NCBI GenBank assembly: GCA_903875605.1
Contig: CAIQWT010000031.1
Span: forward strand, 1-59,119
Origin: an uncultured Geobacteraceae bacterium
Lineage (GTDB): Bacteria; Desulfobacterota; Desulfuromonadia; Geobacterales; Pseudopelobacteraceae
Direction: 5' to 3'
Length of the DNA stretch: 59,119 nucleotides
The notes beneath the pieces are model-generated. The model was not told the origin of the DNA and made no database searches. It saw only the letters and a program-made list of their open reading frames with translations. The translations under genes and the position numbers were made by a program. Positions 26,514-34,672 of the stretch are shown in pieces. Numbering within the stretch: position 1 is the stretch's first letter; every line of letters begins with the position of its first letter.

Positions 26514-27452
26514 ATGCCACCAAAACTATTGAGAATCGGAACCAGGGCCAGTCAACTGGCGCTATGGCAGGCAAATTGGGTTAAGTCTGAACTTGAAAAA
26601 CGTTATCCCGATATGGAAGTTACATTGACCAAAATCAAGACTATTGGCGACAAGATACTGGATGTCCCGCTGGCACAGGTTGGTGGCAAGGGATTATTCG
26701 TCAAGGAGATCGAAGAGGCTATGTTGCGGGATGAGATCGACATTGCTGTTCACAGTATGAAAGATGTGCCGACCGAGTTTCCTGAAGGATTGGGATTGCA
26801 CTGTATTACCGAGCGTGAAGACCCGCGTGATGCAGTAATCTCTCGTAATGTAACGTTTGCCAACCTTCCGCATGGCGCACGCATCGGCACCAGTGCGCTT
26901 CGCCGCCAGGCACAACTTCTTAAAGTGCGCCCCGATCTGCAGATGGTCATAATTCGAGGTAACGTAGAAACCCGGATCAGAAAACTTACCGAAGATAACC
27001 TGGATGCTGTCATTCTGGCCGCAGCCGGGTTGAAACGTCTCGGGTTTACCGACAGTGTCGGCGAATATCTGGATGTTGACCTCTCCATACCTGCAATTGG
27101 TCAGGGAGCTTTGGGTATTGAATGCCGCCTTGCAGACCCGGTCATAACGCAGACAATCGACTTCTTTAATCATGCAGATACCAGCCATGCTGTCCGGGCG
27201 GAACGTGCCCTTCTTAAACGTTGCGAGGGCGGTTGCCAGGTGCCGATAGCTGCTCATGGTACAGTAAGCGAAGGCCAGCTACGTTTGGTCGGTTTCATCG
27301 CTGCTGTTGACGGGCAACGTTCAGTACGAGGCGAAATCAGTGGCCCGGTAGCAGAATGCGAGCAGTTGGGTATCCGTCTCGCAGACCAATTGCTGGCCGA
27401 AGGTGGTAAGGCGATACTGGAAGAAGTTTATCAGAGGTCGATTGGTGAGTAA
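26514..27452 (+). CDS. hemC: Hydroxymethylbilane synthase
   Basis: HemC polymerises four porphobilinogens into hydroxymethylbilane. The 312-residue protein has LRIGTRASQLALWQA, HSMKDVPTEFPEGL, the RIGTSALRRQAQL substrate-binding arginines, and LKRCEGGCQVPIAAHG, whose GGC cysteine (about 241) carries the dipyrromethane cofactor. I chose the ATG at 26514 because GGAGA lies seven bases upstream and the product then begins MPPKLLRIGTRAS; the frame is open back to 26463. The stop overlaps the GTG start of the cobA-hemD gene. Confidence 0.94.
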   Translation: MPPKLLRIGTRASQLALWQANWVKSELEKRYPDMEVTLTKIKTIGDKILDVPLAQVGGKGLFVKEIEEAMLRDEIDIAVHSMKDVPTEFPEGLGLHCITEREDPRDAVISRNVTFANLPHGARIGTSALRRQAQLLKVRPDLQMVIIRGNVETRIRKLTEDNLDAVILAAAGLKRLGFTDSVGEYLDVDLSIPAIGQGALGIECRLADPVITQTIDFFNHADTSHAVRAERALLKRCEGGCQVPIAAHGTVSEGQLRLVGFIAAVDGQRSVRGEISGPVAECEQLGIRLADQLLAEGGKAILEEVYQRSIGE

Positions 27453-28962
27453 GGGAATCGTTTATCTTATCGGTGCCGGTCCAGGTGACCCGTCATTGAT
27501 CACGCTGCGCGGTGTGGAATGCTTAAAAAAAGCCGACGTGGTGGTCTATGACTATCTGGCTAACGAACAGCTTCTCAGCCATGCCCCTGAGACGGCAGAA
27601 CGTATATATGCCGGTAAAATAGGTGGTCGCCACAATCAGGGACAGGATGAGATCAACAATCTACTTGTTGAAAAAGGAAGAGCAGGGAAGGTTGTAGTGC
27701 GCTTGAAGGGGGGGGATCCCTTTGTGTTTGGTCGCGGTGGAGAAGAGTGTGAGGCACTTCGGGACGCAGGTATTACCTTTGAGGTTGTTCCGGGAGTAAC
27801 CGCAGCGGTCGGAGCCTCCGCATACGCCGGCATACCGCTTACCCATCGGGACATCACCGCTTCAGTGGCATTTGTTACCGGTCAGGAAGGTAAAGATAAA
27901 AATGAATCCAACATCGACTGGGATCGACTTTCTTTAGGTGGTGGTACAGTAGTGTTTTATATGGGTGTTACCACACTGCGGCGTAATATGCTGCGCATGG
28001 TGGAGCATGGCCGGTCTCCTGCTACGCCGGTAGCCCTTGTACGCTGGGCAACGACCCCTTGTCAGCAGGTTTTGGTCGGTACATTGGCAGATATTGCGGA
28101 TCGTGCCGAAGAAAGTGGTTTCAAGCCCCCGGCGGTTACTATTGTCGGCGAAGTTGTGGCTCTGCGGGAAAAACTGCAATGGTTTGACAAGCGACCGCTG
28201 TGCGGAAAAAAGATCATTGTTACTCGTGCTACCGAACAGGCCGGGGAGTTTTCTGCTGCGTTGGCTGCACGGGGTGCGACAGTGCTGGAGTGTCCTACAA
28301 TACGACTGGTGGAACCGGAAAACTGGCAATTGCTCGATATGGCCATTCGCGATTTACCTGAATACGACTGGGTCGTGCTTACATCAGGCAATGCAGTCCG
28401 ATACTTTTTTCAGCGTTTGAATACACTTGGATTGGACGCCAGGGCCCTCGCTGGCTGCCGGATTTGTGCGGTGGGTCCCAAGACTGCTGACGAAATACTA
28501 TCATTTGGTATAAAGCCTGATCTGATCCCGTCAGATTTTAAAGCTGAAGGCGTGGTTGATGAATTTTCCCGTTTGGATATGCATAATACACGAGTGCTTT
28601 TTCCACGCGCCGACAAAGCAAGAGATCTTATTCCTAATGAACTTAAGCGATTGGGTGCGCATGTAGACAGCCCGGTTGCGTATAGAAACTTTTTACCGGA
28701 AAGGCTTCCTCCTGAAACGCTCTTTGCCTTGGAAAAACGTTCGGTTGACTGCATCACATTTACGTCATCATCAACCGTTCAAAATCTGGCTGCCATGCTG
28801 GGCGAAGAGCTTATGCTTGATATGCTGAAAGGAGTTGCTGTTGCATCGATCGGCCCGATAACTTCAAAAAGCTGCCGTGATCTGGGCCTGAAGGTTGACA
28901 TCGAACCACAGGCGTATACTCTTCAATCACTGGCAGAGTCGCTCGAAACTTATTTCGGATAG
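27445..28962 (+). CDS. cobA-hemD: Uroporphyrinogen-III C-methyltransferase / synthase fusion
   Basis: This 505-residue protein is a natural fusion. Residues about 1-240 form a SUMT (CobA): YLIGAGPGDPSLITLRG, RLKGGDPFVFGRGGEE and VVPGVTAAVGASAYAGIPL. Residues about 255-500 form a uroporphyrinogen-III synthase (HemD): IIVTRATEQAGEFSAAL, WVVLTSGNAVRYFF, and CITFTSSSTVQNLAAML. The first makes precorrin-2, the second closes the tetrapyrrole ring, so one protein provides both the branch-point substrate and its diversion to sirohaem and cobalamin. I place the start at the GTG at 27445, which overlaps the hemC stop; upstream in-frame codons fall inside hemC. Such fusions are known in Geobacter and clostridia. 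Confidence 0.92.
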   Translation: MSKGIVYLIGAGPGDPSLITLRGVECLKKADVVVYDYLANEQLLSHAPETAERIYAGKIGGRHNQGQDEINNLLVEKGRAGKVVVRLKGGDPFVFGRGGEECEALRDAGITFEVVPGVTAAVGASAYAGIPLTHRDITASVAFVTGQEGKDKNESNIDWDRLSLGGGTVVFYMGVTTLRRNMLRMVEHGRSPATPVALVRWATTPCQQVLVGTLADIADRAEESGFKPPAVTIVGEVVALREKLQWFDKRPLCGKKIIVTRATEQAGEFSAALAARGATVLECPTIRLVEPENWQLLDMAIRDLPEYDWVVLTSGNAVRYFFQRLNTLGLDARALAGCRICAVGPKTADEILSFGIKPDLIPSDFKAEGVVDEFSRLDMHNTRVLFPRADKARDLIPNELKRLGAHVDSPVAYRNFLPERLPPETLFALEKRSVDCITFTSSSTVQNLAAMLGEELMLDMLKGVAVASIGPITSKSCRDLGLKVDIEPQAYTLQSLAESLETYFG

Positions 28963-29063
28963 CGAGCGCTCTTAGAAGTAAAAACATAAGCCTGGTGTCG
29001 CTAAGCCTCTTGTCTCCATGTCTCCAGGCGATCTTTTTGATAATAGTTTGGTACCAGATACAG

Positions 29064-29094
29064 AAAAAGGCCCCGCAAGTACGGAGCCTTTTTT
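29064..29094 (+). terminator. Bidirectional terminator between cobA-hemD and ndk
   Basis: AAAAAGGCCCCG (29064-29075) and CGGAGCCTTTTTT (29082-29094) form a stem with one bulged position. The A- and T-runs on the two sides let it work for the haem operon (plus) and for ndk (minus). Confidence 0.8.
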
Positions 29095-29120
29095 ACGTAC
29101 TGCGGCAGGTTAAGTGTTAT

Positions 29121-29534
29121 CTAAACCAGTTCAAGTGCGCTGAAGAAATATGGAATTTCAAAAGCAGCCGTTTCAGGAGCGTCAGATCCGTGTGAAGAGT
29201 TTTCCTCAATATTAACGGCAAAATCCTTGCGGATCGTACCAGGCTCGGCATTAGCAGGGTTAGTAGCCCCCATCAGTGTGCGCCAGTCAGCAATAGCATT
29301 ATCTTTTTCGAGGCACAGCACGATTACCGGGCTACGGGACATAAAAGCACACAGGTCATTGAAAAAAGGACGCTCATTGTGCACATAGTAAAAACCTTCA
29401 GCCTGTTTTCTGGTGAGCTGGATCTTTTTCATTCCGGCAATAGTGAAACCTTTCTCTTCGATTCTTGCCAGAATTTTGCCGGCAAGTTTACGTTCAACTG
29501 CGTCCGGTTTGATGATTGCGAACGTACGTTCCAT
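29121..29534 (-). CDS. ndk: Nucleoside diphosphate kinase
   Basis: Ndk balances NTP pools by transferring a phosphate through an active-site His. The 137-residue protein has [13 protein letters not shown] at the N-terminus, [31 protein letters not shown], and [13 protein letters not shown], whose His is the phosphorylated residue. ATG at 29534 follows GGAGGAATCATC. It is a single gene, convergent with the haem operon. Confidence 0.95.
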   Translation of the reverse strand: MERTFAIIKPDAVERKLAGKILARIEEKGFTIAGMKKIQLTRKQAEGFYYVHNERPFFNDLCAFMSRSPVIVLCLEKDNAIADWRTLMGATNPANAEPGTIRKDFAVNIEENSSHGSDAPETAAFEIPYFFSALELV

Positions 29535-29698
29535 GATGATTCCTCCGATAGATATCTAAAAATATGATCATTCCGATATCACTAAGGGCATCTTATTGTC
29601 AAGTTATTAGCGCTGTTTTCCACCCTTGTGATCTGCTGAAATGCGGATATGGTAGCTAAAAAGCTCCAATAATATAGCTGGATACGATTATTGCAGTA

Positions 29699-30457
29699 TT
29701 ATTGCTGGCCGCTTGCATGCCAGACGGGAAGAGTAACGTTAAACGATGTACCGCCGTTACTATTGTTCATCACTGCTATTTCTCCGCCCAAATTATCTAC
29801 CAGATTTTTCGTAACGAACAGTCCTAGCCCAGTGCCTTCCCCCGGTTTTTTTGTTGTAAAATAACGGTCAAAGATCCGTTCAAATGATTCGGGCGATATA
29901 CCCGGCCCGTTGTCGGATATGATAAAGCTTATGCGATCATTTCCTGCCGCCGTTGTTTTTACGAGCAGCCTGCCACCATCATTTTCCATAGCCTGTAAAG
30001 CATTCATTATAATATTAAGTAAAATCTGTTTAAGGATGTTGGCGTCCAGGTGGACTGTCGGCAGTGTGTGGTCAAGTTCCCGAAATACTGTGACTCCGCG
30101 GCGCGCAGCTTCAAAATTAAGGAAATTAAGAATAAAATCTACGGTAAGATTGAGATCTACCTTGCCGACTGTTTCATCGTGACTGCTGAAGTTCAACAGC
30201 CCCTTGGTTAAGTGAGACAGGCGCTGGGCTTCAGAGCTGATACGGGAGATCATTTCCATCACGACTTCAGGGATACCTTCTTCGCGCATGATCATCTGAG
30301 ATGCTGACACTATAACGGAAAGAGGTGCATTTAGTTCGTGGACGACGCCAGCAGAGATTTTGCCCAGTTCAGCCATCTTTTCGTTATAGGCCAACCGCCG
30401 CAGCAGATCAGGGGAGATGTCAGCATCATCACTATGCCTGGAAGCCGAATCTTTCAT
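29699..30457 (-). CDS. Soluble sensor histidine kinase near glnK-amtB
   Basis: The 252-residue protein has no membrane segment and no recognisable sensor domain. It starts with about 20 polar residues, then a HisKA domain with the phospho-acceptor His in GKISAGVVHELNAPLSVI (about residue 40), and a complete HATPase domain: N box LLNIIMNALQAM, G1 ISDNGPGIS, F/G2 RYFTTKKPGEGTGLGLFVTK. It resembles the catalytic part of NtrB-like kinases. It lies 76 bases downstream of amtB on the same strand, with a hairpin between, so it belongs to the nitrogen module. Geobacter is known to use two-component signalling in nitrogen control, and this gene is a good candidate, but its response regulator is not in the window. 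Confidence 0.82.
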   Translation of the reverse strand: MKDSASRHSDDADISPDLLRRLAYNEKMAELGKISAGVVHELNAPLSVIVSASQMIMREEGIPEVVMEMISRISSEAQRLSHLTKGLLNFSSHDETVGKVDLNLTVDFILNFLNFEAARRGVTVFRELDHTLPTVHLDANILKQILLNIIMNALQAMENDGGRLLVKTTAAGNDRISFIISDNGPGISPESFERIFDRYFTTKKPGEGTGLGLFVTKNLVDNLGGEIAVMNNSNGGTSFNVTLPVWHASGQQ

Positions 30458-30476
30458 AGATGCTCCAGAAGGGAAA

Positions 30477-30504
30477 GAAGCCGCCCACTATCCCGGACGG
30501 CTTC
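30477..30504 (-). terminator. Hairpin between amtB and the kinase gene
   Basis: GAAGCCG and CGGCTTC arms (30477-30483 and 30498-30504) form a stem; read on the minus strand it ends CGGCTTCTTTC, a weak U-tract. It may end most glnK-amtB transcripts or serve as an attenuator controlling kinase expression. Confidence 0.55.
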
Positions 30505-30533
30505 CTGTTGATAAGAGAACGCTACGGCTTAAA

Positions 30534-32015
30534 CTACATGTTGTAACCGGATTCTGAATGCTGAGTCTGATCGAGACCCATGATTTCGTCTTCTTTATCA
30601 ACACGCAGGCCGATAGTTTTTTCAAGAATGAAGGCGATGATGAAAGTAACGATAAAGGCGTAAGAACCAGCAGCAACGACAGCTATTAACTGAATCATCA
30701 GCTGTTTGAAGTTGCCGGACAATAAACCGGTGGCACCTACTGTGGCAAATACGCCGGTCATGATTGCTCCAAACGTTCCGCCAATTCCGTGTACACCGAA
30801 AGCATCCAATGAATCGTCATACTTAAATTTAGCTTTCAGGAGTATACCTCCGTAACATACGAGACCGGCCATAATGCCCATTAGCAGTGCAGCACCCGGC
30901 TGTACAAAACCGGCGGCTGGGGTAATGACGACCAGTCCGGCAACAACACCGGAACCGAAACCAAGAGCGCTCGGTTTGCCGGAGTGGATCCATTCTGCGA
31001 TCATCCAGGTAAGGCCAGCAGCTGCCGGGGCGATCGTTGTGGTAGCAAAGGCCAGACCAGCCAACCCACCGGCAGCATCAGAAGTGTTGACTCCGACTAT
31101 TGCCGAACCGGCATTGAAGCCAAACCAGCCGAACCAGAGCAGGCCAACGCCCAGCAGTGTCAGTGGCAGATTGTGTGGGGCCATACGCTCATTGGGAAAA
31201 CCATGACGCTTGCCGAGGAAAATTAGGAAGGCAAGAGCCGAAATACCTGAGGAGAGGTGAACAACGGTACCGCCGGCGAAATCAAGCGCGCCTTTTTTGA
31301 AGAGCCAGCCGTCAGTCATCCAGACCCAGTGAGCCAGTGGATCATAGACCAGTGTGGTCCAGAGGAGGACAAAAATGCAGTAGGCTGAGAATTTTACTCG
31401 TTCCGCCATGGCACCTGAAATAAGTGCTACGGTGATTATGGCGAACATTGCCTGATACATGGCGAAAACAAGCTCAGGGATAGCGCCAGGCTCTTTGGTG
31501 TAGTTCTGAAACAGTGCCCATTCAACAGTGCCGCTGGCGGCGTCTTTCATAATAATCAGGCCGTTCAGCATAACCTTGCTGAAGTCGCCTATTAAGCCCA
31601 TGTGCCCAACGTCAGGTCCAAAAGAAAGGGAGTAGCCGATGACCGCCCACTGAACACCAACGATCCCCATAGCCACAAATGAGTGCATGAATGTTGAGAG
31701 AACGTTTTTCTGACGGACCATACCGCCGTAGAACAGTGCCAGCCCCGGTATCATCAACAGCACCAGTGCAGATGACACCAACATCCATGCGGTGTCGCCG
31801 GTATTGAGCACTGGTTTGACGTCTGGTGGTGTTGCCGGAGCGGCAGCAGCAGTGTCTGCTGGTTTAGCGGCCTCTGCTACTGCAGGAGCTGTTACTGCCG
31901 GAGCAGCAGAGGCTACCGGAGCAGCGTCCTTCTTTTCTTCTGCCATGGCGGTAATCGGTATCAGTCCGGCCAGGATAACAAGCATAATTGAAGCAAGGTA
32001 AAGTTTGAATTTCAT
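30534..32015 (-). CDS. amtB: Ammonium transporter AmtB
   Basis: The 493-residue protein has a signal peptide (about 1-25), an unusual Ala/Pro/Thr-rich periplasmic leader (about 26-70), and then the eleven-helix Amt core. Core motifs include LVSSALVLLMIPGLALFYGGMVR, GDFAG-type DFAGGTVVHLSSG, and FGVHGIGGTFGAIMTG with the twin pore histidines (VHLSSG and VHGIGG). It conducts ammonia/ammonium across the inner membrane and is gated by the PII protein GlnK, whose gene lies 36 bases upstream. Order glnK-amtB is the conserved arrangement. The leader is longer than in E. coli AmtB but common in this group. Confidence 0.95.
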   Translation of the reverse strand: MKFKLYLASIMLVILAGLIPITAMAEEKKDAAPVASAAPAVTAPAVAEAAKPADTAAAAPATPPDVKPVLNTGDTAWMLVSSALVLLMIPGLALFYGGMVRQKNVLSTFMHSFVAMGIVGVQWAVIGYSLSFGPDVGHMGLIGDFSKVMLNGLIIMKDAASGTVEWALFQNYTKEPGAIPELVFAMYQAMFAIITVALISGAMAERVKFSAYCIFVLLWTTLVYDPLAHWVWMTDGWLFKKGALDFAGGTVVHLSSGISALAFLIFLGKRHGFPNERMAPHNLPLTLLGVGLLWFGWFGFNAGSAIVGVNTSDAAGGLAGLAFATTTIAPAAAGLTWMIAEWIHSGKPSALGFGSGVVAGLVVITPAAGFVQPGAALLMGIMAGLVCYGGILLKAKFKYDDSLDAFGVHGIGGTFGAIMTGVFATVGATGLLSGNFKQLMIQLIAVVAAGSYAFIVTFIIAFILEKTIGLRVDKEDEIMGLDQTQHSESGYNM

Positions 32016-32051
32016 GGTGTTCCTCCGTAGTAGGTATTTTTCAAATCACTA

Positions 32052-32426
<375 letters not shown>

Positions 32427-32428
32427 CT

Positions 32429-32465
32429 AAAAGTCGGGAGCGGGAGGCACCCCACACCGCCCCCG
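32429..32465 (-). terminator. G/C-rich hairpin before glnK
   Basis: Read on the minus strand, CGGGGGCGG pairs with CCCGCTCCCG and is followed by ACTTTT. It lies between the outer-membrane gene and glnK, so it is a partial terminator or attenuator candidate that could be overridden under nitrogen limitation. Confidence 0.5.
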
Positions 32466-32482
32466 GATAACAGGAGGAACAG

Positions 32483-33223
32483 CTATGGGAGACTAATATC
32501 AATCTGGGTGGTTAGTGTTGGTTTGCCACCGTAAAGTGTGTTTTGTAAAGGGTTAAAAAATACAGCCCCGACTATCAGAGAAATTTGTTTTGAGAATGTC
32601 CACGACCCACCAAAACTCACCTCGCCATTTGCATTCTTTCCGCTCATGTAGTCGACAGCCAGCCATAGTTTATCGGAAATTTCCGGCATGTTACGATCCA
32701 GGGAAGCGAGCAGGCCGTTATTGGTGTTTTTACCCAGTGTTTTTTCAGAGCCGTTATAACCTCCGACGGAGAGGCGGCCAACAACAGGAAGCGTTTTAGC
32801 TACAAGTGCGTAGGCGATATTTTGCTGGGTTGCGGATACAGTGCCGAGGTTGAAACCACCGACAGCGAATGCCGGCAGTTCTTTGATGCCAAAGGCACCT
32901 TCCGGGGTAGCTAATTTAGCATTAAAATAAAATGGATGGTCATCAGATGCTTTGATATCCTGTTTGAGGAAGTCGACTCCAACTTCCAGTTTCAAATTTT
33001 CAAGCGGGAGGACACCGGCACTCACACCAACATTGTACATATTTGTGCCGGCGTCAGCTTTTGAAGAAAAGCGCGCATAGTTGTCAATGTCGATATGGAC
33101 ATTTTTGAAATCTTTGGCATCTGTTGACGGAATCCATATCTGTGTTGAAGGGGTCGCCATCGCAGAACTGCTTGCCATTGCCACTACTGATGCTGCTACT
33201 GCTAACATTTTTAAACTTTTCAT
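32483..33223 (-). CDS. Outer-membrane-type protein linked to glnK-amtB
   Basis: From the ATG at 33223 (AAAAGGAG six bases before) the product has 246 residues; the frame is open further back but those codons lie upstream of any ribosome binding site. A signal peptide with the Ala-rich SVVAMASSSAMA comes first. The mature part is rich in alternating hydrophobic strands (VHIDIDNYARFSS, NLKLEVGVDFLKQ, KLWLAVDYMSG, SLIVGAVFFNPLQNT), and the whole ends in a strand (TQIDISLP), all consistent with a small beta-barrel. It is first in the nitrogen operon behind a sigma-54-type promoter, so it may be a nitrogen-limitation porin. The function is inferred from context only. Confidence 0.65.
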   Translation of the reverse strand: MKSLKMLAVAASVVAMASSSAMATPSTQIWIPSTDAKDFKNVHIDIDNYARFSSKADAGTNMYNVGVSAGVLPLENLKLEVGVDFLKQDIKASDDHPFYFNAKLATPEGAFGIKELPAFAVGGFNLGTVSATQQNIAYALVAKTLPVVGRLSVGGYNGSEKTLGKNTNNGLLASLDRNMPEISDKLWLAVDYMSGKNANGEVSFGGSWTFSKQISLIVGAVFFNPLQNTLYGGKPTLTTQIDISLP

Positions 33224-33369
33224 CATCTTCTCCTTTTCATCGTTGATTTTGAACGGTGATAAGATGAAAACTTCTTTGGTTCCATCGCTGCACGTTCTGT
33301 TGAAGTTGACTGCTGCTGGCCACAACAATTTATATTTTCGGAAGGTGTTTCTTTTGTCGATTACTATTC

Positions 33370-33386
33370 AGCAGAGAACGTGCCAA
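33370..33386 (-). promoter_or_regulatory. Sigma-54-type promoter of the nitrogen operon
   Basis: On the minus strand the sequence reads TTGGCACG-N4-CTGCT, with GG and GC ten bases apart; it differs from the TGGCACG-N4-TTGCW consensus at one position. The start point would be near 33360, about 135 bases before the first gene. It fits the nitrogen-regulated glnK-amtB genes. Confidence 0.8.
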
Positions 33387-33598
33387 TCATACTAAACCCT
33401 TATATTACATGCTGTTATCTAGTCGTGCCCAATTGTTTTATGAAAATAAAAGGTATTATTATCTCAAATATGATTATATATTAGGCACTACTGCTGTAAA
33501 AATAACTTGTCGGTTGTTCGTAGGAATATGAACAATTGACGAAGGTCGCTTTTTTCAGATAGGTTCAATTATTCGGAGTGGTCAACAGGGGAGGAAGT

Positions 33599-33913
33599 AT
33601 GGATATCGTAGCTAAAATTAGTGAAGTACCCAATTTTGGATCAAAGGTTGTGTCCGCTTTTGGCAGAGAAATCCTTCTTGTTAACGTCAAAGGTATTATT
33701 TATGCTGTTGAGAACGAGTGCCCGCATCAAGGGAGTCCAATGAACGCTGCGGTAGTCAAGGATGGTTACATCTCCTGCCCGCGCCACGGCTACCGTTTCA
33801 GTCTGATAGATGGTCGCTGCGTCGAGCATCCGGAATGTATTCTGACTACATATACAGTGCAGTTGAAAGTGGATGATATTTTGGTTGATATTGGTAAAAG
33901 ACAAAATCTGTAG
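33599..33913 (+). CDS. Rieske [2Fe-2S] ferredoxin-like protein
   Basis: The 104-residue protein has both Rieske ligand boxes: CPHQGSPM (C-x-H) and CPRHGYRFS (C-x-x-H), spaced 16 residues apart, inside a domain of the soluble type (NirD/BphF-like). There is no signal peptide or membrane segment, so it is cytoplasmic. GGGGAGGAAGT precedes the ATG at 33599. No oxygenase or reductase gene is adjacent, so its partner is unknown; electron transfer is the only role that can be stated. Confidence 0.87.
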   Translation: MDIVAKISEVPNFGSKVVSAFGREILLVNVKGIIYAVENECPHQGSPMNAAVVKDGYISCPRHGYRFSLIDGRCVEHPECILTTYTVQLKVDDILVDIGKRQNL

Positions 33914-33924
33914 GTGCTAATGGG

Positions 33925-34521
33925 CTATAGTTTTCTATACAATTGAGCATCCGGAACGACTTGTTCAAACAAATGAGATATTGTGTCCGGTATTTTCTGG
34001 GTATTTTCAAGAGCCAGAACTCCACCGGAGCTTAATGCCTTGTGATACATTTTTAGTACCTCAATTCTTTCGTGGCACTGGAAGTGCAACAATACATTTT
34101 TGCAGACAATAAGGGCGTAATCAGATCCAATCGGTCTCAGAGAGAGTAGGTCATGATACTGGAAAAAAACCCGTGAACGCACCTTGTCACAAACGCGGAA
34201 AGTGTCCTTTCCTTGTGACTCAAAATATTTCTTGAAAATATCCACCGGAATCCGTTTCAGTTCATCGTATTTATAGGTTGCTTGTTTAACTATATCTCCA
34301 AAATTATTTTCACTGTCATAATCTGTGGTGTCAATGAACAGATTGTTAAAGGTTGCCCCCAGGCACTCTGCAAAAAGTATTGCCAGTGTGTATGGTTCCT
34401 GTCCTAATGCACTGCCGGCATCCCATACTTTTATACGCATACGTCCCATAGCCAGCTTGATCGTCTCCTGCACGGCATATTCGAGCACTGGTAAATCACG
34501 GAAAAAGAAAGTAAATGCCAT
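33925..34521 (-). CDS. CheR-type methyltransferase, catalytic domain only
   Basis: This 198-residue protein matches the C-terminal SAM-binding domain of CheR: TFFFRD at the start, WDAGSALGQEPYTLAI (motif I), DYDSE, YHDLLSL, and DYALIVCKNVLLHFQ (motif IV, normally (C/F)RNVLIYF). The N-terminal helical domain that normally recognises chemoreceptors is missing, and no upstream frame carries it. CheR methylates receptor glutamates using SAM. It lies downstream of the poly-HAMP receptor on the same strand and is a plausible partner, although a long hairpin separates them. Glu-to-Gly/Ser changes relative to GCSTGEEPYS in motif I make it a divergent family member. Confidence 0.75.
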   Translation of the reverse strand: MAFTFFFRDLPVLEYAVQETIKLAMGRMRIKVWDAGSALGQEPYTLAILFAECLGATFNNLFIDTTDYDSENNFGDIVKQATYKYDELKRIPVDIFKKYFESQGKDTFRVCDKVRSRVFFQYHDLLSLRPIGSDYALIVCKNVLLHFQCHERIEVLKMYHKALSSGGVLALENTQKIPDTISHLFEQVVPDAQLYRKL

Positions 34522-34613
34522 AATAATGCTCCATAGAAAGTTGTATTAATAATAATATCCCAAGGAGAAGTGCGTTTATGTTGAGGCCATATCATCCGGC
34601 CAGAATAACTATA

Positions 34614-34663
34614 GGGTGCAGGGACAGGATTTTAAAAACTCGGCCTACCTGTGCCCCGCACCC
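34614..34663. terminator. Long inverted repeat between mcp and the CheR gene
   Basis: GGGTGCAGGGACAGG (34614-34628) is nearly complementary to CCTGTGCCCCGCACCC (34648-34663). On the plus strand CACCCTTTTATT gives a short T-run; on the minus strand the tail is weak. It could still end or process the mcp transcript. Confidence 0.5.
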
Positions 34664-34672
34664 TTTTATTCT

